A DNA stretch of 6,788 nucleotides, taken from contig JACQEE010000256.1 of NCBI GenBank assembly GCA_016200725.1, forward strand, positions 1-6,788. The letters are read 5' to 3'. The notes below the pieces were generated by a model. It did not search any database. It was not told the DNA's origin and saw nothing but the letters and a program-made list of their open reading frames with translations. Every line of letters starts with the position of its first letter. The first letter of the stretch is position 1. Position numbers and translations under genes: made by a program. This document shows positions 5,883 through 6,788 of the stretch, piece by piece. The DNA is from Chloroflexota bacterium. GTDB taxonomy: Bacteria > Chloroflexota > Dehalococcoidia > SHYB01.

Positions 5883-6788
5883 CTAAGCTATCGCTAGCGC
5901 CATCTTCGCCTTGGCCTCACCTGTCAGTGAGAACGGCGATGCGCCGGTAATCGTCACGTCAGCAATCTGACCGTATTGAAACCCGCTCGCCGTTCGAGGT
6001 GAGCCTGTCGAATCACGAATGGAACTATCGAGATACACGAGCCTGTTCGAGCGCGTGCGCCCGAACCAGCGACCGTCCTTCTCGCCCTCTATCAAGATTT
6101 GATGCGCCGTGCCCACCAGCGCTGCGTTGGTCTTCGCGGCGATTTTGTTCTGCAGGTCTTCGAGCACCTGGTAGCGGCGCTTCTTCTCTCCCTGCGGCAC
6201 GTCGTCCTCGAGTTTGCGCGAGGCATAGGTGCCGGGGCGCGTAGAGTACATCGCGATGTGTACCTTGTCGAAGCGCACGCGGCGGACGAGGTCAACGGTC
6301 TGCTCGAACTGCGCCGCTGTCTCGCCGGGGAAGCCGACGATGATGTCCGTGGTCAAGCCGACGCCAGGCATCGCTTTGCGAATACGGCCGACCAGATCGA
6401 AATACTGTTCGCGCGTGTAACCGCGCTTCATGTTGGCCAGCACATCGTTGTCGCCGGCCTGCACGGGCAGGTTGATGTACTCGCACACCTTGTCGAGGGA
6501 GGCGACGGCCTCGATAATGCGCGCGCTCATGTCGTTGGGATGCGAGGTAAGGAAGCGCACGCGCTGGATATCTTTTACGCCGTTGACTGCGGTGAGCAGG
6601 TCGGCGAGATCGGGCGCGCCGGGCAGATCGTGACCATACGAGTCGACGTTCTGCCCAAGCAGCGTCACTTCTTTGACGCCGCGTTTGACTAGCATCTCGA
6701 CTTCCTTGACGAGTTCCTCGATAGGACGGCTGCGCTCGCGACCGCGGCGATAGGGAATGATGCAGAAGGTGCAGAACTTATCGCAGCC
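5883..6788 (-). CDS. miaB: tRNA-2-methylthio-N6-dimethylallyladenosine synthase MiaB (5' truncated by window)
   Basis: MiaB is a radical-SAM enzyme with two iron-sulfur clusters that adds a methylthio group to i6A37 of tRNA. The visible 301 residues run from the radical-SAM motif at the window edge, '[20 protein letters not shown]' (CxxxCxxC, fragment Cys2, Cys6, Cys9), through '[14 protein letters not shown]', '[11 protein letters not shown]', '[21 protein letters not shown]' and '[13 protein letters not shown]', to a C-terminal TRAM domain ('[10 protein letters not shown]', '[11 protein letters not shown]', '[20 protein letters not shown]'). The 'QNVDSYG' and 'MKRGYT' forms favour MiaB over RimO or MtaB. 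The N-terminal methylthiotransferase domain of roughly 150 residues lies outside the window; the Met codon at 6695 is internal, because the frame stays open with conserved residues upstream. The TRAM loop contains residues coded by a palindromic repeat (see 5985-6025). It stands 62 bases upstream of nadA. Confidence 0.93.
   Translation of the reverse strand, partial: GCDKFCTFCIIPYRRGRERSRPIEELVKEVEMLVKRGVKEVTLLGQNVDSYGHDLPGAPDLADLLTAVNGVKDIQRVRFLTSHPNDMSARIIEAVASLDKVCEYINLPVQAGDNDVLANMKRGYTREQYFDLVGRIRKAMPGVGLTTDIIVGFPGETAAQFEQTVDLVRRVRFDKVHIAMYSTRPGTYASRKLEDDVPQGEKKRRYQVLEDLQNKIAAKTNAALVGTAHQILIEGEKDGRWFGRTRSNRLVYLDSSIRDSTGSPRTASGFQYGQIADVTITGASPFSLTGEAKAKMALAIA
5985..6025. repeat. Palindromic interspersed repeat-like element inside the miaB reading frame
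   Basis: An imperfect inverted repeat lies inside the 3' part of miaB: 5990-6000 (CCGTTCGAGGT) against 6012-6022 (ATCACGAATGG), with loop 6001-6011. On the + strand eight of eleven positions pair, two are G-T and one is mismatched. It closely resembles the 'CGTTCGTGGTGAGCCTGTCGAACCACGAACG' kind of dispersed repeat that I recall from many GC-rich genomes. It is read in frame and codes for about [12 protein letters not shown], in the loop between two TRAM strands. Only one such copy is present here, so the repeat identity is recalled; the palindrome itself is visible. Confidence 0.65.

Noticed and set aside
3838..5886. A 682-codon open frame on the + strand running across nadB and nadA
   Set aside because: It is in exact codon register with both - strand genes, so its stops would need Leu TTA/CTA or Ser TCA codons in them, which are rare in GC-rich genes. 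nadA and nadB have full motif sets; the antisense product shows no recognisable motif and is mostly Asp/Glu/Ala/Val/Arg.
5883..6695. miaB as a complete 270-residue gene starting at the ATG at 6695
   Set aside because: The frame stays open to the window edge and codes for the radical-SAM CxxxCxxC motif upstream of that Met, so the gene is cut by the window rather than short.

Overview
The window reads as ordinary chromosomal housekeeping DNA from a GC-rich bacterium, with almost no spare sequence. Gene content (IF-2/RbfA/TruB, a bacterial aspartate oxidase/quinolinate synthase NAD pathway, MiaB) is bacterial. A CDP-alcohol phosphotransferase resembling actinobacterial phosphatidylinositol-phosphate synthases, together with short interspersed repeats of kinds I associate with Chloroflexota (Dehalococcoidia-like) genomes, makes that phylum my best guess. 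This is an inference from memory of such repeats, not a measured placement, and the window carries no rRNA or other decisive marker.

Layout. On the + strand lies a translation cluster: the 3' end of infB (to 376), rbfA (475-855) and truB (901-1809). On the - strand, read right to left, is a five-gene series: miaB (3' part, running off the right edge), nadA (4630-5820), nadB (3007-4551), a PIP-synthase-like CDP-alcohol phosphotransferase (2324-2947) and a DUF4382-type lipoprotein (1806-2324). The two series converge at 1806-1809, where the stop codons of truB and the lipoprotein gene overlap.

How the genes work together. The + strand genes act on translation: initiation (IF-2), 30S maturation (RbfA) and tRNA U55 pseudouridylation (TruB). 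NadB oxidises aspartate to iminoaspartate, and NadA condenses it with dihydroxyacetone phosphate to quinolinate. nadC, the next step, is not in the window. MiaB (tRNA ms2i6A37 methylthiolation) is, like NadA, an iron-sulfur enzyme. The last two genes are membrane or envelope functions and are probably translationally coupled.

The most interesting layer is the non-coding one. Three of the gene gaps (infB-rbfA, rbfA-truB, nadA-miaB) consist largely of short palindromic or hairpin repeat-like elements, the nadB-nadA gap holds another, and one more sits in frame inside the miaB TRAM domain. Two copies of one family (856-902 and 5826-5879) share both ends. They appear to supply the ribosome-binding sequence of truB in one orientation and of nadA in the other. 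I found no RNA genes, CRISPR arrays, insertion sequences, phage genes or defence system. Apart from the repeats I see no undescribed system here.
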